Assembly: GCA_947479055.1 (NCBI GenBank)
Contig: CANJYE010000005.1
Span: 27,443 to 91,442, forward strand
Reading direction: 5' to 3'
From: Erythrobacteraceae bacterium
Lineage (GTDB): Bacteria; Pseudomonadota; Alphaproteobacteria; Sphingomonadales; Sphingomonadaceae
Length of the DNA stretch: 64,000 nucleotides
The notes below the pieces were generated by a model. The model ran no database searches, was not told the origin of the DNA, and was given only the letters and a program-made list of their open reading frames with translations. The first letter of the stretch is position 1, and each line of letters begins with the position of its first letter. Below are positions 1-9,396 of the stretch, in pieces. Both the position numbers and the translations under genes were made by a program.

Positions 1-1
1 C

Positions 2-1159
2 GCGTGGGACGGGCTGGAAGACGAAGATCTGATCGAACGGACCGACATGGTCGTCACGGTCACACTTGATGGCTATATCAAGCGCACCCCGCTTTCCACT
101 TTCCGCGCGCAGAACCGGGGCGGCAAGGGCCGCGCCGGAATGGCCACCAAGGAAGAGGATGCCGTCAGCGAGATGTTCGTGACCAGCACTCACAATCCGG
201 TGCTGTTCTTCTCCACCGCCGGCAAGGTCTATCGCCTCAAGGTCTGGCGACTGCCCGAAGGCGGCCCGGCCACGCGCGGAAGGCCGATCGTCAATCTGTT
301 GCCCGCGCTCGATCAGGGCGAAACCATTGCCGCCGTCCTGCCCCTGCCGGAAGACGAGGGCACCTGGGGCGCGCTCAACGTGGTTTTCGCCACCGCCATG
401 GGCAATGTCCGTCGCAACAGCATGGATGCATTCGCCAATATCCCGACCAACGGCAAATTCGCGATGCGGTTCGAGGAAGGCTCTGACGACCGGCTGATTG
501 GGGTCGCCGTGCTCGATTCGGGCGATGATGTCCTGCTCGCCTCGCGCCAGGGCAAGGCGATCCGCTTCGCCGCCGACGATGTCCGCGAATTCCAGAGCCG
601 GACATCCACCGGCGTGCGCGGCATGGCGCTGAAGGGCGGCGACGAGGTGATCTCGCTCTCGATCCTCCACCGCGTTGGCACCAGCCAGGAAGAGCGCGAG
701 CAATACCTCAAATTCGCACCCTGGAAGGGCGAGCGCGAGGGCGAATGCGAACTTGATCCCACGCGTTACGACGAAATGGCCGCGCGCGAACAGTTTATCC
801 TTACGGTCTGCGCCAATGGCTATGGCAAGCTGTCATCCGCCTATGAATACCGCCGCACCGGTCGGGGCGGCCAGGGCATCGTCAATATCGATAATATAGA
901 ACGCAACGGCCCGGTCGTGGCCAGCTTCGCAGTGACCCAGGCGGACCAGCTGATGCTGGTGACCGACCAGGCCAAGCTGATCCGCATCGGGCTGGACAGC
1001 CTGCGTGTTATCGGCCGGGGCAGCGCCGGCGTGAAGCTGTTCGATGTGGCCGATGACGAACATGTCGTCAGCGCGGTGCGGATCGACGAACAGGAAGACG
1101 TGGAAGACACGGCGGCAGCGGACGGGACCGATGCCGACGAAACGGGCGGAGAAGGCTGA
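2..1159 (+). CDS. gyrA: DNA gyrase subunit A, C-terminal part (5' end outside window)
   Basis: The reading frame is already open at base 2 and ends at a TGA at 1157-1159, so only the C-terminal domain is present. The GyrA-box-like heptad QNRGGKG is encoded at about 110-130, and further blade-type repeats follow (for example FSTAGKVYRLK and the GRGGQGIVNI stretch). This domain is the beta-pinwheel that wraps DNA for negative supercoiling. The tail is Asp/Glu-rich, as is common in GyrA. The second residue of the box is Asn where Arg/Lys is usual. Topoisomerase IV ParC is the alternative, but a recognisable GyrA-box favours GyrA. Confidence 0.93.
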   Translation, partial: AWDGLEDEDLIERTDMVVTVTLDGYIKRTPLSTFRAQNRGGKGRAGMATKEEDAVSEMFVTSTHNPVLFFSTAGKVYRLKVWRLPEGGPATRGRPIVNLLPALDQGETIAAVLPLPEDEGTWGALNVVFATAMGNVRRNSMDAFANIPTNGKFAMRFEEGSDDRLIGVAVLDSGDDVLLASRQGKAIRFAADDVREFQSRTSTGVRGMALKGGDEVISLSILHRVGTSQEEREQYLKFAPWKGEREGECELDPTRYDEMAAREQFILTVCANGYGKLSSAYEYRRTGRGGQGIVNIDNIERNGPVVASFAVTQADQLMLVTDQAKLIRIGLDSLRVIGRGSAGVKLFDVADDEHVVSAVRIDEQEDVEDTAAADGTDADETGGEG

Positions 1160-1222
1160 CACCCTTCGCCCGAGAAGCAAGGTCTGCAAAGGACAGGGCC
1201 GCAAAGGCCGATGGAGGGGATG

Positions 1223-3541
1223 ATGACGCGAGCAAGTGAACGCGCGGGTTGGGGTGCGAAGCTGGCCGGGCTGGTACTCGTCCTGCTGGGTGCAGTGCTG
1301 GCCATTGGCGGCGGCTATCTGGCGACCCTGGGCGGCTCGCCCTATTATGTCGTCGCCGGGGTGGCTACCTTCGTTGTCGGTTACCGTTACCTGAGCGGAC
1401 GCAGCGGCCTCGGTCTGTTCCTGCTGGTTCTGGCAGGCACGATCGCATGGGCATTGTGGGAAGTCGGGCTGGATTTCTGGCAACTGATGCCGCGCGTGGC
1501 CGGGCCACTGGTGTTGGCCGTGGTGCTCATCCTTCATGACATCGCCCGGCGGCAGGGCACGCGCACCGCGCTCGTTCCCTCCGCCATTGCCGTGGTCGCC
1601 GCCGTGATTGCGCTGGTCGGCCTGCGCAGCCTGCCCGAGGTAAGTGGTGGCACCGCTCCGCTGGCCGCTCTGGCCCAGGCCGAAGGCACTGACTGGACCG
1701 CCTATGGCCAGAACCCCGGCGGCAGCCGCTTTTCGCCCGCCGCACAACTGACCCCGGCCAATGTTGGCGGGTTGGAGCTGGCGTGGAGCTATCGCACCGG
1801 CGACGGCGTCCGCCCCGGCGAAAAAGTTTCCCCCGCCTTTCAGGCCACTCCGCTCAAGGTCGGCGACACGGTCTATCTCTGCTCTGGCCGGAACCGGGTG
1901 ATCGCGCTCGACGCGGAAACCGGCAAGGTCCGCTGGACCCACGATCCGAAGATCGACATCACCAAGACCGTGCTGCTCAACTGCCGGGGCGTGTCCTATT
2001 TTGAAGCCCCGGTGGGCACGAAGGAATGCCCGCGCCGGATCATAACCGGCACGCTCGATGCCCGGCTGATCGCGCTCGACGCCGATACCGGCAAGCCTTG
2101 CGCGGGCTTCGGCATCGACGGCACTGTCGATCTCGCCGCCGGGCTCGGAAAGATCATTCCCGGGCAATATTCGATCACTTCGCCGCCGGTGGTGGCCAAT
2201 GGCGTCATCGTGGTGAACGGCTTCGTGCTCGACGGGCTGACTGCCGATGCCCCCGGCGGCGTCATCCGTGCCTTCGATGCGCTCACCGGCGCGCAGCGCT
2301 GGGCCTGGGATCCGGGCAAGGAAAACGAGAACGAAGCGCTTGCCAGCGGACAGACCTTCCGCCGCGACACGCCCAACAGCTGGTCGGTGATGAGCGTCGA
2401 TCCGGCGCTCGGCATGGTCTATGTGCCGACCGGCAATTCGACCCCCGACTATGTCGGCATGCACCGCACCGCCCTGTCGGATCGCTACAACAGTTCGGTC
2501 ATCGCGCTCGACCTCGCCACCGGGCAGCGGCGCTGGAATTTCCAGACGGTGCATCACGACATCTTCGATCTCGACATTCCGGCCCAGCCGGTGCTGTTCG
2601 ACTGGCCGCTCGCGGACGGTTCCACCGTGCCCGCGCTCGCCCAGCCGACCAAGCAGGGCTACATCTTCTTCCTCGACCGCCGCACCGGCAAGCCACTGCT
2701 GCCGGTGGAGGAACGACCGGTACCGCAGGGCTCGATCAAGGGGGAGCATTATTCGCTCACCCAGCCTGCGCAAACGGGCGTGCCCAACCTGATCCCGCCG
2801 AAATTCACCGAGGCCAGCATGTGGGGCGCGACCGCGATCGACCAGATGCTGTGCCGGATCAAGTTCCGCCAGCTGGACTATCGCGGCCCGTTCACGCCGC
2901 CTTCGCTGAAGGGATCGCTGCAATTTCCGGGCAATTTCGGCATCCTCAACTGGGGCAGCGTGTCAATCGATCCGCAACGGCAGGTCCTCATCGCCAACGC
3001 CTCGTTCATGCCGATCACCACCAGGCTGGTCCCCCGGGCGGAAGCGGACAAGCGGATGAAGATGGAGGGCTTCCACCCCGGCTTCGTGCCGCAGGAAGGG
3101 ACGCCGTTCGGAGTGGAATCGCCGCCGTTCCTTTCCGCGCTCGGCCTGCCCTGCACCGCACCGCCGTGGGGGCGGATCGCCGCGATTGACCTCAAGACCC
3201 GCAAGTTCCTGTGGAACAAACCCTTGGGCACATCATCCGACCACGCACCGATGGGCATCGCGGTACCCGGCGTGTTCAACATCGGCGGCTCGGTCGCCAC
3301 CGGCGGCGGGGTGACCTTCATCGGCGCGGCGATCGACCGGTATGTGCGGGCGATCGACACGAAGTCGGGCGCGGAGCTGTGGCGCTATCAGGCCCCGACC
3401 GCTGGCCTTGCCACCCCGATGACCTATGTCTCGGGCAAGAGCGGGCGCCAGTTCGTGGTCATATCGGCTGGCGGTTCCGGCCTGCTGCAATCGCCGACCG
3501 GGGATTATGTCCTGGCCTTCGCGCTGCCGAAGAAGAAGTAG
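1223..3541 (+). CDS. gcd: Membrane-bound PQQ-dependent dehydrogenase, glucose/quinate/shikimate family
   Basis: The product is about 772 residues. The first ~150 residues hold about five hydrophobic helices, then a long quinoprotein beta-propeller with repeated tryptophan-docking-type motifs (such as ALDAETGKVRWTHD and FDALTGAQRWAWDPG). This is the architecture of GCD-type enzymes, which oxidise aldoses or quinate/shikimate in the periplasm and pass electrons to ubiquinone. Three in-frame ATGs exist at 1211, 1220 and 1223. The GGAGGGG at 1213-1219 lies inside the first, so 1220 or 1223 is more likely. No PQQ synthesis genes are in the window and the substrate cannot be told from the sequence. 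Confidence 0.9.
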   Translation: MTRASERAGWGAKLAGLVLVLLGAVLAIGGGYLATLGGSPYYVVAGVATFVVGYRYLSGRSGLGLFLLVLAGTIAWALWEVGLDFWQLMPRVAGPLVLAVVLILHDIARRQGTRTALVPSAIAVVAAVIALVGLRSLPEVSGGTAPLAALAQAEGTDWTAYGQNPGGSRFSPAAQLTPANVGGLELAWSYRTGDGVRPGEKVSPAFQATPLKVGDTVYLCSGRNRVIALDAETGKVRWTHDPKIDITKTVLLNCRGVSYFEAPVGTKECPRRIITGTLDARLIALDADTGKPCAGFGIDGTVDLAAGLGKIIPGQYSITSPPVVANGVIVVNGFVLDGLTADAPGGVIRAFDALTGAQRWAWDPGKENENEALASGQTFRRDTPNSWSVMSVDPALGMVYVPTGNSTPDYVGMHRTALSDRYNSSVIALDLATGQRRWNFQTVHHDIFDLDIPAQPVLFDWPLADGSTVPALAQPTKQGYIFFLDRRTGKPLLPVEERPVPQGSIKGEHYSLTQPAQTGVPNLIPPKFTEASMWGATAIDQMLCRIKFRQLDYRGPFTPPSLKGSLQFPGNFGILNWGSVSIDPQRQVLIANASFMPITTRLVPRAEADKRMKMEGFHPGFVPQEGTPFGVESPPFLSALGLPCTAPPWGRIAAIDLKTRKFLWNKPLGTSSDHAPMGIAVPGVFNIGGSVATGGGVTFIGAAIDRYVRAIDTKSGAELWRYQAPTAGLATPMTYVSGKSGRQFVVISAGGSGLLQSPTGDYVLAFALPKKK

Positions 3542-3553
3542 CCGACCAGACTC

Positions 3554-4213
3554 TCAGGCCTGATGATCGCGCCTGAGCGTCTGGATCACCCCGGTGCAGA
3601 TCAGCAACTGGCCTGCATAATAAAGCGGCCAGATGGCGAGGTCGGGAAACGCGCTGCGTAACAGCGGCCCGTTCCCGGCGATCAGCAGGAGCTTCGCTGT
3701 CACCAGCAGCAGCGCGTCGATACCGACCCGGTAGCGCGGAAAGCGGCTGGTCCAGGCAGCGCCCGCCATCGCACCGAGCGCCAGCGCGTAAAGCGCAACA
3801 TGGCTGGCATCCGGGCGAATGGCTGCCAGAGTATAGGCAATCGCAGGCGTCATCAGCAGCAATGCGAGCCCGGCTGCCCGCTGGCTTCCACTCGGCTGAT
3901 CCCGCCGGTTGTGAAGATAGAGCGCCAGCGCCACCAGATGGCTGGCGAGGAACAGGGCGTCGGCCCAGATATCGTCCAGCTCGGCCATCACGTCGCCACA
4001 CGCCGCCAGCGCCAGCGCCACCGTCAGGATTGTCGCGTCGCGCCTCGCGTGGCGCAGCAGGGCATAGACCGCCAGCATGCCCACCGCCGCGCCCTTGATC
4101 CCGATCAGGTAGAGCCCGCCAACCGGCGCATCGCGCAAGGCGTAATAGGCGATGGCCGCAAGGATGCTCACCAGCAGCCAGGGCCTGCGTTGCACCAGCG
4201 CGCGTTTGGGCAT
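3554..4213 (-). CDS. YhhN/TMEM86 family membrane protein (lysoplasmalogenase-like)
   Basis: The 219-residue product is almost entirely hydrophobic, with about eight predicted membrane helices. It carries the family's spaced acidic residues ([11 protein letters not shown] near the middle and a polar K-L-L-L-I-A-G-N segment). TMEM86 proteins hydrolyse lysoplasmalogens, while bacterial YhhN proteins are mostly uncharacterised. The frame is open further upstream into trmFO, but the ATG at 4213 is preceded by GAGGAGGAAC and avoids that overlap, so it is the likely start. The gene converges on gcd with 12 bases between stops and is divergent from trmFO. Confidence 0.75.
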   Translation of the reverse strand: MPKRALVQRRPWLLVSILAAIAYYALRDAPVGGLYLIGIKGAAVGMLAVYALLRHARRDATILTVALALAACGDVMAELDDIWADALFLASHLVALALYLHNRRDQPSGSQRAAGLALLLMTPAIAYTLAAIRPDASHVALYALALGAMAGAAWTSRFPRYRVGIDALLLVTAKLLLIAGNGPLLRSAFPDLAIWPLYYAGQLLICTGVIQTLRRDHQA

Positions 4214-4273
4214 GGGTGTTCCTCCTCGCCGCGGTACTTGACCCGATCCCCCCGCCAGCGCAAGCGCGCAACC

Positions 4274-5641
4274 ATGGCTTACGACATTCACATCATCGGT
4301 GGCGGGCTGGCCGGCAGCGAAGCGGCCTGGCAGCTGGCCCGGCGCGGATTTTCGGTGCGGCTGTCCGAAATGCGCGGTGGCGGCGGCAGCACTGAAGCCC
4401 ACCAGACGGAAGCGCTGGCCGAACTGGTCTGCTCCAACAGCTTCCGCTCCGACGATGATGAACGCAACGCAGTGGGCCTGCTCCATCACGAAATGCGCCG
4501 CCTCGATTCACTGGTGATGGCCGCCGCTGCCAAGGCGCAGGTTCCGGCCGGCTCGGCGCTGGCGGTAGACCGCGACGTGTTCTCCGCCGAAATCGAGCGG
4601 CAGCTTGCCTCCCTGCCGAATCTTACCATCGTGCGCGAGCGGATCGACCAGTTGCCCGATGCCGGGCTGACCATCGTCGCCACCGGCCCGCTCACCGCCG
4701 CCACGCTCGCCGAAAGCATCGGCCGCGCCACGGGTGAGGAAGCACTGGCCTTCTTCGATGCGATCGCGCCGATTGTCCATCGCGATTCGATCGACATGGA
4801 GATCGCCTGGATGGCCTCTCGCTGGGACAAGGGTTCCGGCCCGGATGGCGACGGCAAGGATTATATCAACTGCCCGATGAACCGGGACCAATACATCGCC
4901 TTCCGCCAGGGTCTGCTCGATGGCGAAAAGGTGTCTTTCAAGCAATGGGAAGCCAACACCCCCTATTTCGATGGGTGCATGCCGATCGAGGTGATGGCCC
5001 AGCGCGGCGAGGACACCCTGCGATTCGGGCCGATGAAGCCGGTCGGGCTAGACAATCCGCGCGATTCCTCTCCGGAATTTCCCAAAGGGCGCTGGCCCTA
5101 TGCGGTGGTGCAGTTGCGGCAGGACAACAAGCTGGGCACGCTGTGGAATATGGTCGGCTTCCAGACCAAGCTCAAGCATGGCGAACAGACCCGCCTGTTC
5201 CGCACCATTCCCGGGCTAGAAAATGCCGAATTCGCGCGGCTGGGCGGGCTGCACCGCAACACCTTCCTCAACGCGCCGCTGGTGCTGGATCGCCAGTTGC
5301 GGCTGAAGCAGGCTCCGCACATCCGCTTTTCCGGGCAAATCACAGGCTGCGAAGGTTATGTCGAAAGCAGCGCGGTAGGGCTGCTGGCCGGTTTGATGGC
5401 TGCGGCGGAACTGGGCGGACGGGTATGGGCCTCCCCTCCCCGCACCAGCGCAATGGGCGCGCTGCTGGCCCATATCACCGGCGATGCCGAGGCCGAGACC
5501 TACCAGCCGATGAATGTCAATTTCGGGCTGTTCCCGCCATTGCCCGAAGTGAAGAAGAAGCAGCGCAAGGAAGCCTATACCGCCCGTGGTAAGGCCGATT
5601 TTGGCGCATGGCTGGCGGCAAGCGAGACCGTTTCTGCCTGA
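4274..5641 (+). CDS. trmFO: Methylenetetrahydrofolate-tRNA (uracil-5-)-methyltransferase TrmFO
   Basis: The 455-residue product is a flavoprotein that forms 5-methyluridine at position 54 of the tRNA T-loop, using methylenetetrahydrofolate and FAD. The N-terminus has the FAD dinucleotide motif [19 protein letters not shown], followed by the TrmFO signature around [10 protein letters not shown], the C-x-x-N stretch NCPMNRDQY and [14 protein letters not shown]. The frame is open upstream of 4274, but the ATG there gives the family N-terminus and fits the divergent yhhN start at 4213. The length is normal for the family. Confidence 0.95.
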   Translation: MAYDIHIIGGGLAGSEAAWQLARRGFSVRLSEMRGGGGSTEAHQTEALAELVCSNSFRSDDDERNAVGLLHHEMRRLDSLVMAAAAKAQVPAGSALAVDRDVFSAEIERQLASLPNLTIVRERIDQLPDAGLTIVATGPLTAATLAESIGRATGEEALAFFDAIAPIVHRDSIDMEIAWMASRWDKGSGPDGDGKDYINCPMNRDQYIAFRQGLLDGEKVSFKQWEANTPYFDGCMPIEVMAQRGEDTLRFGPMKPVGLDNPRDSSPEFPKGRWPYAVVQLRQDNKLGTLWNMVGFQTKLKHGEQTRLFRTIPGLENAEFARLGGLHRNTFLNAPLVLDRQLRLKQAPHIRFSGQITGCEGYVESSAVGLLAGLMAAAELGGRVWASPPRTSAMGALLAHITGDAEAETYQPMNVNFGLFPPLPEVKKKQRKEAYTARGKADFGAWLAASETVSA

Positions 5642-6109
5642 TCAGCAGCGGCAGGATGGCTTTGCAGGCGGATTGGGCCGGGTGGTGGCGAATTCCGGCT
5701 GGGTCAGTTCGAGATTGCCGTCGCGGTCAGCTGCCTTGAAGCGGTTGGAAGTGGCGACCGCCCATTCCTCGAACGTCAGCAGATTGTTGCCGTCGATGTC
5801 GAGCTTGCGGAAGGCCTCGGTGCGGCTTGCCAGCATTTCATTGCGGGTGATCCGAAGGTCGCGGTTGCGGTCATAGCGGAAGAACCGTTGCTGCTCTTCG
5901 GTCAGGTCGCTCGCCTCTGGGGGCTCAGGGCCTTCCTGCCCGGCGGTATCGACGGCCGGAATCTCGGCGGGAAGGACAGCCGGTGCAGGCGCCGGCGGCG
6001 GCGCACCCTGTTCGACTTCGGCCCTGCCCTGCCACCAGAACAGGCCGACGCCGACCAGCACCAGCGCACCAAAAGCCCCGAGCAACAAGCGGTTCATTCC
6101 ATTCCCCAT
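5642..6109 (-). CDS. EF-hand domain protein with N-terminal membrane anchor
   Basis: The product is about 155 residues, or 151 if the ATG at 6097 is used. A hydrophobic segment (GAFGALVLVGVGLFWW) near the N-terminus is an uncleaved anchor or signal peptide, followed by a Pro/Ala-rich linker. Three EF-hand-type loops come next: one beginning DRNRDLRITR, one DIDGNNLLTF and one DRDGNLELTQ, each ending in Glu at position 12. Calcium binding on the periplasmic side is therefore likely, but the partner is unknown. The end is Cys-containing (PSCRC). The frame reads open upstream into the next gene, and 6109 or 6097 are the only ATGs suited to a signal sequence. Confidence 0.75.
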   Translation of the reverse strand: MGNGMNRLLLGAFGALVLVGVGLFWWQGRAEVEQGAPPPAPAPAVLPAEIPAVDTAGQEGPEPPEASDLTEEQQRFFRYDRNRDLRITRNEMLASRTEAFRKLDIDGNNLLTFEEWAVATSNRFKAADRDGNLELTQPEFATTRPNPPAKPSCRC

Positions 6110-6135
6110 CCCAACGATCCGACGCCCCAGATAGA

Positions 6136-6831
6136 CTATCGTCCGATCATGCCAAGCCGTAGCGCGACAAGCGCGCTCATCCGGTCGGCCAGCAGCGGCG
6201 CGCCACAGCGGGTCAGGCTGCGCCGGGCCAGGCCATCGAGCACCGTTAGCCAACGCAGCCTGCGCGGCATGGGGATCCGATCGGCCGCCATTCCAGCTGC
6301 TAGTTCGAGCACCGTCTGCCGTTCCTGCCCGTCGGCCAGATGGTTGGCCAGATCCGCCAGCGCCCAGCGCCGTCCGGCCCGAAGCGCGTGGTCGCCCGCT
6401 TCCGGCATCCCCAGCAAGCGGGCGAGTGCGGCGAAAACCCCGGCCCGGCCATCGCCAAAGCGCGCGAAGTCGGCCATCCCGAGTGGCGCCGCGCCCAGCA
6501 GATGCTCCCAGCCCTCCACCATTCCCACCAGCGCCGGTTCCTCGCCCGCCCAGCGCGCCAGCAGTTCGAGCAGGGGATCGCCCGCTGGCCGCGCTTCGGG
6601 GGCCTGCGCGAGTGTTTCCCGCCACCATGCAAGACGCATCTGGGCCAGCATCGGCTCGCGGGACTGGCGGAGCAGTCGGGCGCAATGCGCATCAAGCGCG
6701 AACAGGCCGAGCGCGAGCCGATTCGTGCCCCGGTCGGCATAACCCAGCGCCACCCGCTGGGCCGAAGGCAGTCCGTCCAGCAAGATTTCCAGCATTTCTG
6801 CGGATTCAGCACCGCTGCCGTAACCGGCCAT
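6136..6831 (-). CDS. Squalene/phytoene synthase-like protein, probably non-catalytic
   Basis: The 231-residue product has the all-helical squalene/phytoene synthase pattern, most clearly the MRLAWWRETL segment that matches the family's RLxWWRxxL. It is shorter than true synthases (~280-350 residues) and the two Asp-rich DxxxD motifs are not visible: the first is reduced to LFALDAHCARL and the second to ADLANHLADG. It therefore probably does not make carotenoid precursors. The eukaryotic relative NDUFAF6 of this fold is a complex I assembly factor, so a chaperone-like role is possible. It lies 26 bases upstream of the EF-hand gene on the same strand. Confidence 0.7.
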   Translation of the reverse strand: MAGYGSGAESAEMLEILLDGLPSAQRVALGYADRGTNRLALGLFALDAHCARLLRQSREPMLAQMRLAWWRETLAQAPEARPAGDPLLELLARWAGEEPALVGMVEGWEHLLGAAPLGMADFARFGDGRAGVFAALARLLGMPEAGDHALRAGRRWALADLANHLADGQERQTVLELAAGMAADRIPMPRRLRWLTVLDGLARRSLTRCGAPLLADRMSALVALRLGMIGR

Positions 6832-6889
6832 TAACCTCGACCCTTCAATGTAAGCTTACCCACTCGGTTTATTGCCGTGAGGTTTCCAT

Positions 6890-8497
6890 ATGCCATTCGC
6901 GGATACGCTCATGTTCGGCCCGTTTCGAAAACTGCTATCACGGCTCTGCTCGCACAAGAGCGGAAATGCGACGATGATCGTCGCGCTCGGCCTGCCCGCG
7001 CTGATCGGCGGGACCGGCTTCGCGGTCGATACCGCCCAGTGGTACATGTGGAAGCGCGAGATGCAATATGCGGTGGATCAGGCGGCAGTTGCCGGTGCCT
7101 GGGCCCGATCCAAGGATGCGACCAAGGATACCTTCGTGGAGCGCGCGCGGCAGGAGTTCGCCAGCAACATCTCGACCACCGAAGGCTTTTCTACCCGCCC
7201 GTATGTGGCCCTCTCCAATTATGCCGCGGGCGCGGACAACAGCGTGATCGTTTCCGCCTCTGCTACCAAGCAGCTGCCCTTCTCTGGCCTGCTGACCGGC
7301 CATGCCACGACCGTTTCGGTCTTCGCGCAGGCCAGCTTCGAGGCAGGCTGGACCTTCACCAGCTGCCTGGTCGCGACCGATCCCGACGACGATGGTGCAA
7401 TCACCATCGGCGGCAGTTCAGTGCTGACCGCCAGCTGCGGTATTGCCGCCCTTTCGGATTCCGAAGAGGCGATCATCGTCAACGGCAGTCCTGACATTGA
7501 CGCAGGCTGGATCCTGGCCGCCGGCGGCATTGACCCATGGCTGGAGGAAAATACCGACGATATCGTCATGGCCCATCTCGACGGGCTTTATGATCCGTTC
7601 GCGGAATTGAACCCGCCCAATCCCCCTTCGGCCCAGGTCTCCCGTACCTATAGCTGCGTCAAGGGTGCCAAGACCACCCGCGCCAATGTGGCCGATACGG
7701 CTACCACTTCCTACACCTACTGGAAGGGTGCGGATTACGCGACCGCCGTTGCAACCAACTATAACAAGGCGATAAACCCGACCACCTCGACAACGTCGCA
7801 AACCTACACCATCGTTTCCAACGAAACGATCGACGGGACCGTCTACACCACCACCGTGGAATGGACGGCAGTCAACGGCAGCGCCAAGAATACGGTCTGG
7901 GAAAAGAAGACCACCGTCACCGCAACCACCTATTCCAACACCACCAGCACGACCGCGCCGGATCAGGCCAATACCTTCCCGGGTACCTACAGCGGGATCG
8001 ACATTGCCTGCTCGACCGTGTTCGCGCCCGGCATCTATGTCATCAACGGCGGTGTGCTGAACATCAATGCGCAGTATGTCGTCAGCGGTTCTGGCGTGAT
8101 GTTCGTGCTCAAGAACGGGGCCGGCATCCGGATCAACGGCGGCGCCAATATCAACCTGACCGCGATGACCGCTTCGGAACTGATGGCGCAGGGCGTCAGT
8201 TCGACCGTTGCGCAGAAGCTCCAGGGGATGCTGATTTTCGAAGACCGCAATTCCTCGGGCGATACCCACAACATCATCAACGGCAATGCATCGACCGTGC
8301 TCAACGGAACGGTCTATCTGCCCGCCAGCGGGCTGACCTTCTCCGGCACGGCCTCGGTCACCAGCCAGTGCCTGATGGTTGTGGCGAACACGATCTACAT
8401 CACCGGCGATGCGAACATGTCGACCTTCTGCCCGGCCGGCTCGACCGAGGATACCACCGTGGCGACCACCGCATCCAGGGTCAGGCTGGTGTCATGA
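6890..8497 (+). CDS. TadG-like pseudopilin / Flp pilus assembly protein
   Basis: The 535-residue product starts with a basic leader (CSHKSGNATMIVALGLPALIGG) that is the Tad/TadG N-terminal helix, with one membrane segment around residues 27-50. A periplasmic region follows that ends in a right-handed-repeat-like, Gly/Asn-rich part (residues ~360-480). Between them, about residues 225-365 form a Thr/Ser/Asn-rich low-complexity stretch. TadG proteins belong to tight-adherence pili as minor components. The ATG at 6890 is preceded by GTGAGG seven bases away. The stop overlaps the next start by four bases (ATGA), so the genes are coupled. No tadABC or cpa genes are nearby. Confidence 0.8.
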   Translation: MPFADTLMFGPFRKLLSRLCSHKSGNATMIVALGLPALIGGTGFAVDTAQWYMWKREMQYAVDQAAVAGAWARSKDATKDTFVERARQEFASNISTTEGFSTRPYVALSNYAAGADNSVIVSASATKQLPFSGLLTGHATTVSVFAQASFEAGWTFTSCLVATDPDDDGAITIGGSSVLTASCGIAALSDSEEAIIVNGSPDIDAGWILAAGGIDPWLEENTDDIVMAHLDGLYDPFAELNPPNPPSAQVSRTYSCVKGAKTTRANVADTATTSYTYWKGADYATAVATNYNKAINPTTSTTSQTYTIVSNETIDGTVYTTTVEWTAVNGSAKNTVWEKKTTVTATTYSNTTSTTAPDQANTFPGTYSGIDIACSTVFAPGIYVINGGVLNINAQYVVSGSGVMFVLKNGAGIRINGGANINLTAMTASELMAQGVSSTVAQKLQGMLIFEDRNSSGDTHNIINGNASTVLNGTVYLPASGLTFSGTASVTSQCLMVVANTIYITGDANMSTFCPAGSTEDTTVATTASRVRLVS

Positions 8498-8955
8498 TCA
8501 GGCTGCGCAGTGCCCTTGCCGCCATCCGGGCAGACCGGAAAGGGACGATGGTGATCGAAACCGCCATCGTTGCCCCGGTCCTGATCCTGCTGAGCATTGG
8601 CGCGTTCGAGGCGAGCCGCATGGTTGCGCGCCAGAGCGAGTTGCAGAGCGCGGCGGCGGAGGCCAGCTCGATCGTGCTGGCGGCAATGCCCACCACCGAC
8701 ACCCAGATCAACACGATCGAGGACATCATCGAGGCTTCGAGCGGCCTGCCCGATGCCGACGTGACGCTGACCAAGGTCTTCCGTTGCGGTACCGATGCCG
8801 ATTACGTCCCGACGGCCGATTCCTGCGCCGATGCCACTACCCGGACCAATTATATCCGGATCCTGATGAGGGACACCATCACGCCACAATGGAGCCATCT
8901 CGGCATCGGCGGCCCGGTCCATTACAACGTTGAGCGGACGGTGCAGGTTTCCTGA
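8494..8955 (+). CDS. TadE-like minor pseudopilin (first copy)
   Basis: The 153-residue product begins with a basic leader and the TadE signature around KGTMVIETAIVAPVLILLSIG, a Glu-containing hydrophobic helix cut by prepilin peptidase TadV in characterised systems. The remaining ~110 residues are a small periplasmic domain with two Cys (positions near FRCGTDAD and ADSCADA) that could form a disulfide. The ATG at 8494 overlaps the upstream TGA (ATGA), and the stop shares one base with the next start (TGATG). Position and size support a minor pilin rather than the major Flp subunit. Confidence 0.8.
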   Translation: MIRLRSALAAIRADRKGTMVIETAIVAPVLILLSIGAFEASRMVARQSELQSAAAEASSIVLAAMPTTDTQINTIEDIIEASSGLPDADVTLTKVFRCGTDADYVPTADSCADATTRTNYIRILMRDTITPQWSHLGIGGPVHYNVERTVQVS

Positions 8956-9395
8956 TGGGTTTGACCACACTCCTGCGCAGGCTCAGGCGCGACCCGGCGG
9001 GATCCGTCGCAGTGGAATTCGCCATGCTCGGCTCAATGTTCATCGCGATGCTGCTGGCGGTGTTTCAGATCGGCATCGCCTTGCAGGCTTATAATGCAAT
9101 CCGCAGCGCTTCGGCCGATGTCGCCCGCTATGCTGCCGTGCAATATCAGACCGACAACCGGCTGACGAACACCCAGTTGCGCAATTTTGCCATGGCACGA
9201 GCCACATCCAACACCTATCTGCTCAGCGCTAACAATCTGAACGTCAGGGTGCAGGACGAAGCCGACCAGCGCATCGTCGGTGCACGCCAGATCAGGCTGA
9301 CCCTGGACTACCAGGTGCCGACCGTGCTGGAAACCTTCGGCCTGCACAGCCCGATGCTGAGCTACACCCGCCCGATCTTCGTCGTCACTAGCTAG
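8955..9395 (+). CDS. TadE-like minor pseudopilin (second copy)
   Basis: The 146-residue product carries the TadE N-terminal signature AGSVAVEFAMLGSMFIAMLL with the conserved Glu in the hydrophobic helix, followed by an amphipathic segment and a beta-rich C-terminal domain ending PIFVVTS. It is complete. Its start overlaps the previous stop in TGATG. The 174 bases after its stop do not lead straight into the next gene but contain the remnant described at 9397-9573. Confidence 0.82.
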   Translation: MGLTTLLRRLRRDPAGSVAVEFAMLGSMFIAMLLAVFQIGIALQAYNAIRSASADVARYAAVQYQTDNRLTNTQLRNFAMARATSNTYLLSANNLNVRVQDEADQRIVGARQIRLTLDYQVPTVLETFGLHSPMLSYTRPIFVVTS

Positions 9396-9396
9396 G

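Noticed and set aside
833..2923. Long open frame antisense to gyrA and gcd (also similar ones antisense to pyrG, nuoL, nuoG and nuoF)
   Set aside because: They are products of GC-rich codon bias opposite real genes. Their translations are low-complexity, His/Arg-rich and match no family pattern.
6136..6831. Carotenoid biosynthesis gene crtB
   Set aside because: The Asp-rich catalytic motifs are absent, the protein is short and no other carotenoid genes lie nearby.
6832..6889. TTAA at 6830-6833 before the TadG-like gene as a CtrA box
   Set aside because: The second half-site, seven bases on, is CCTT, which does not fit the consensus.
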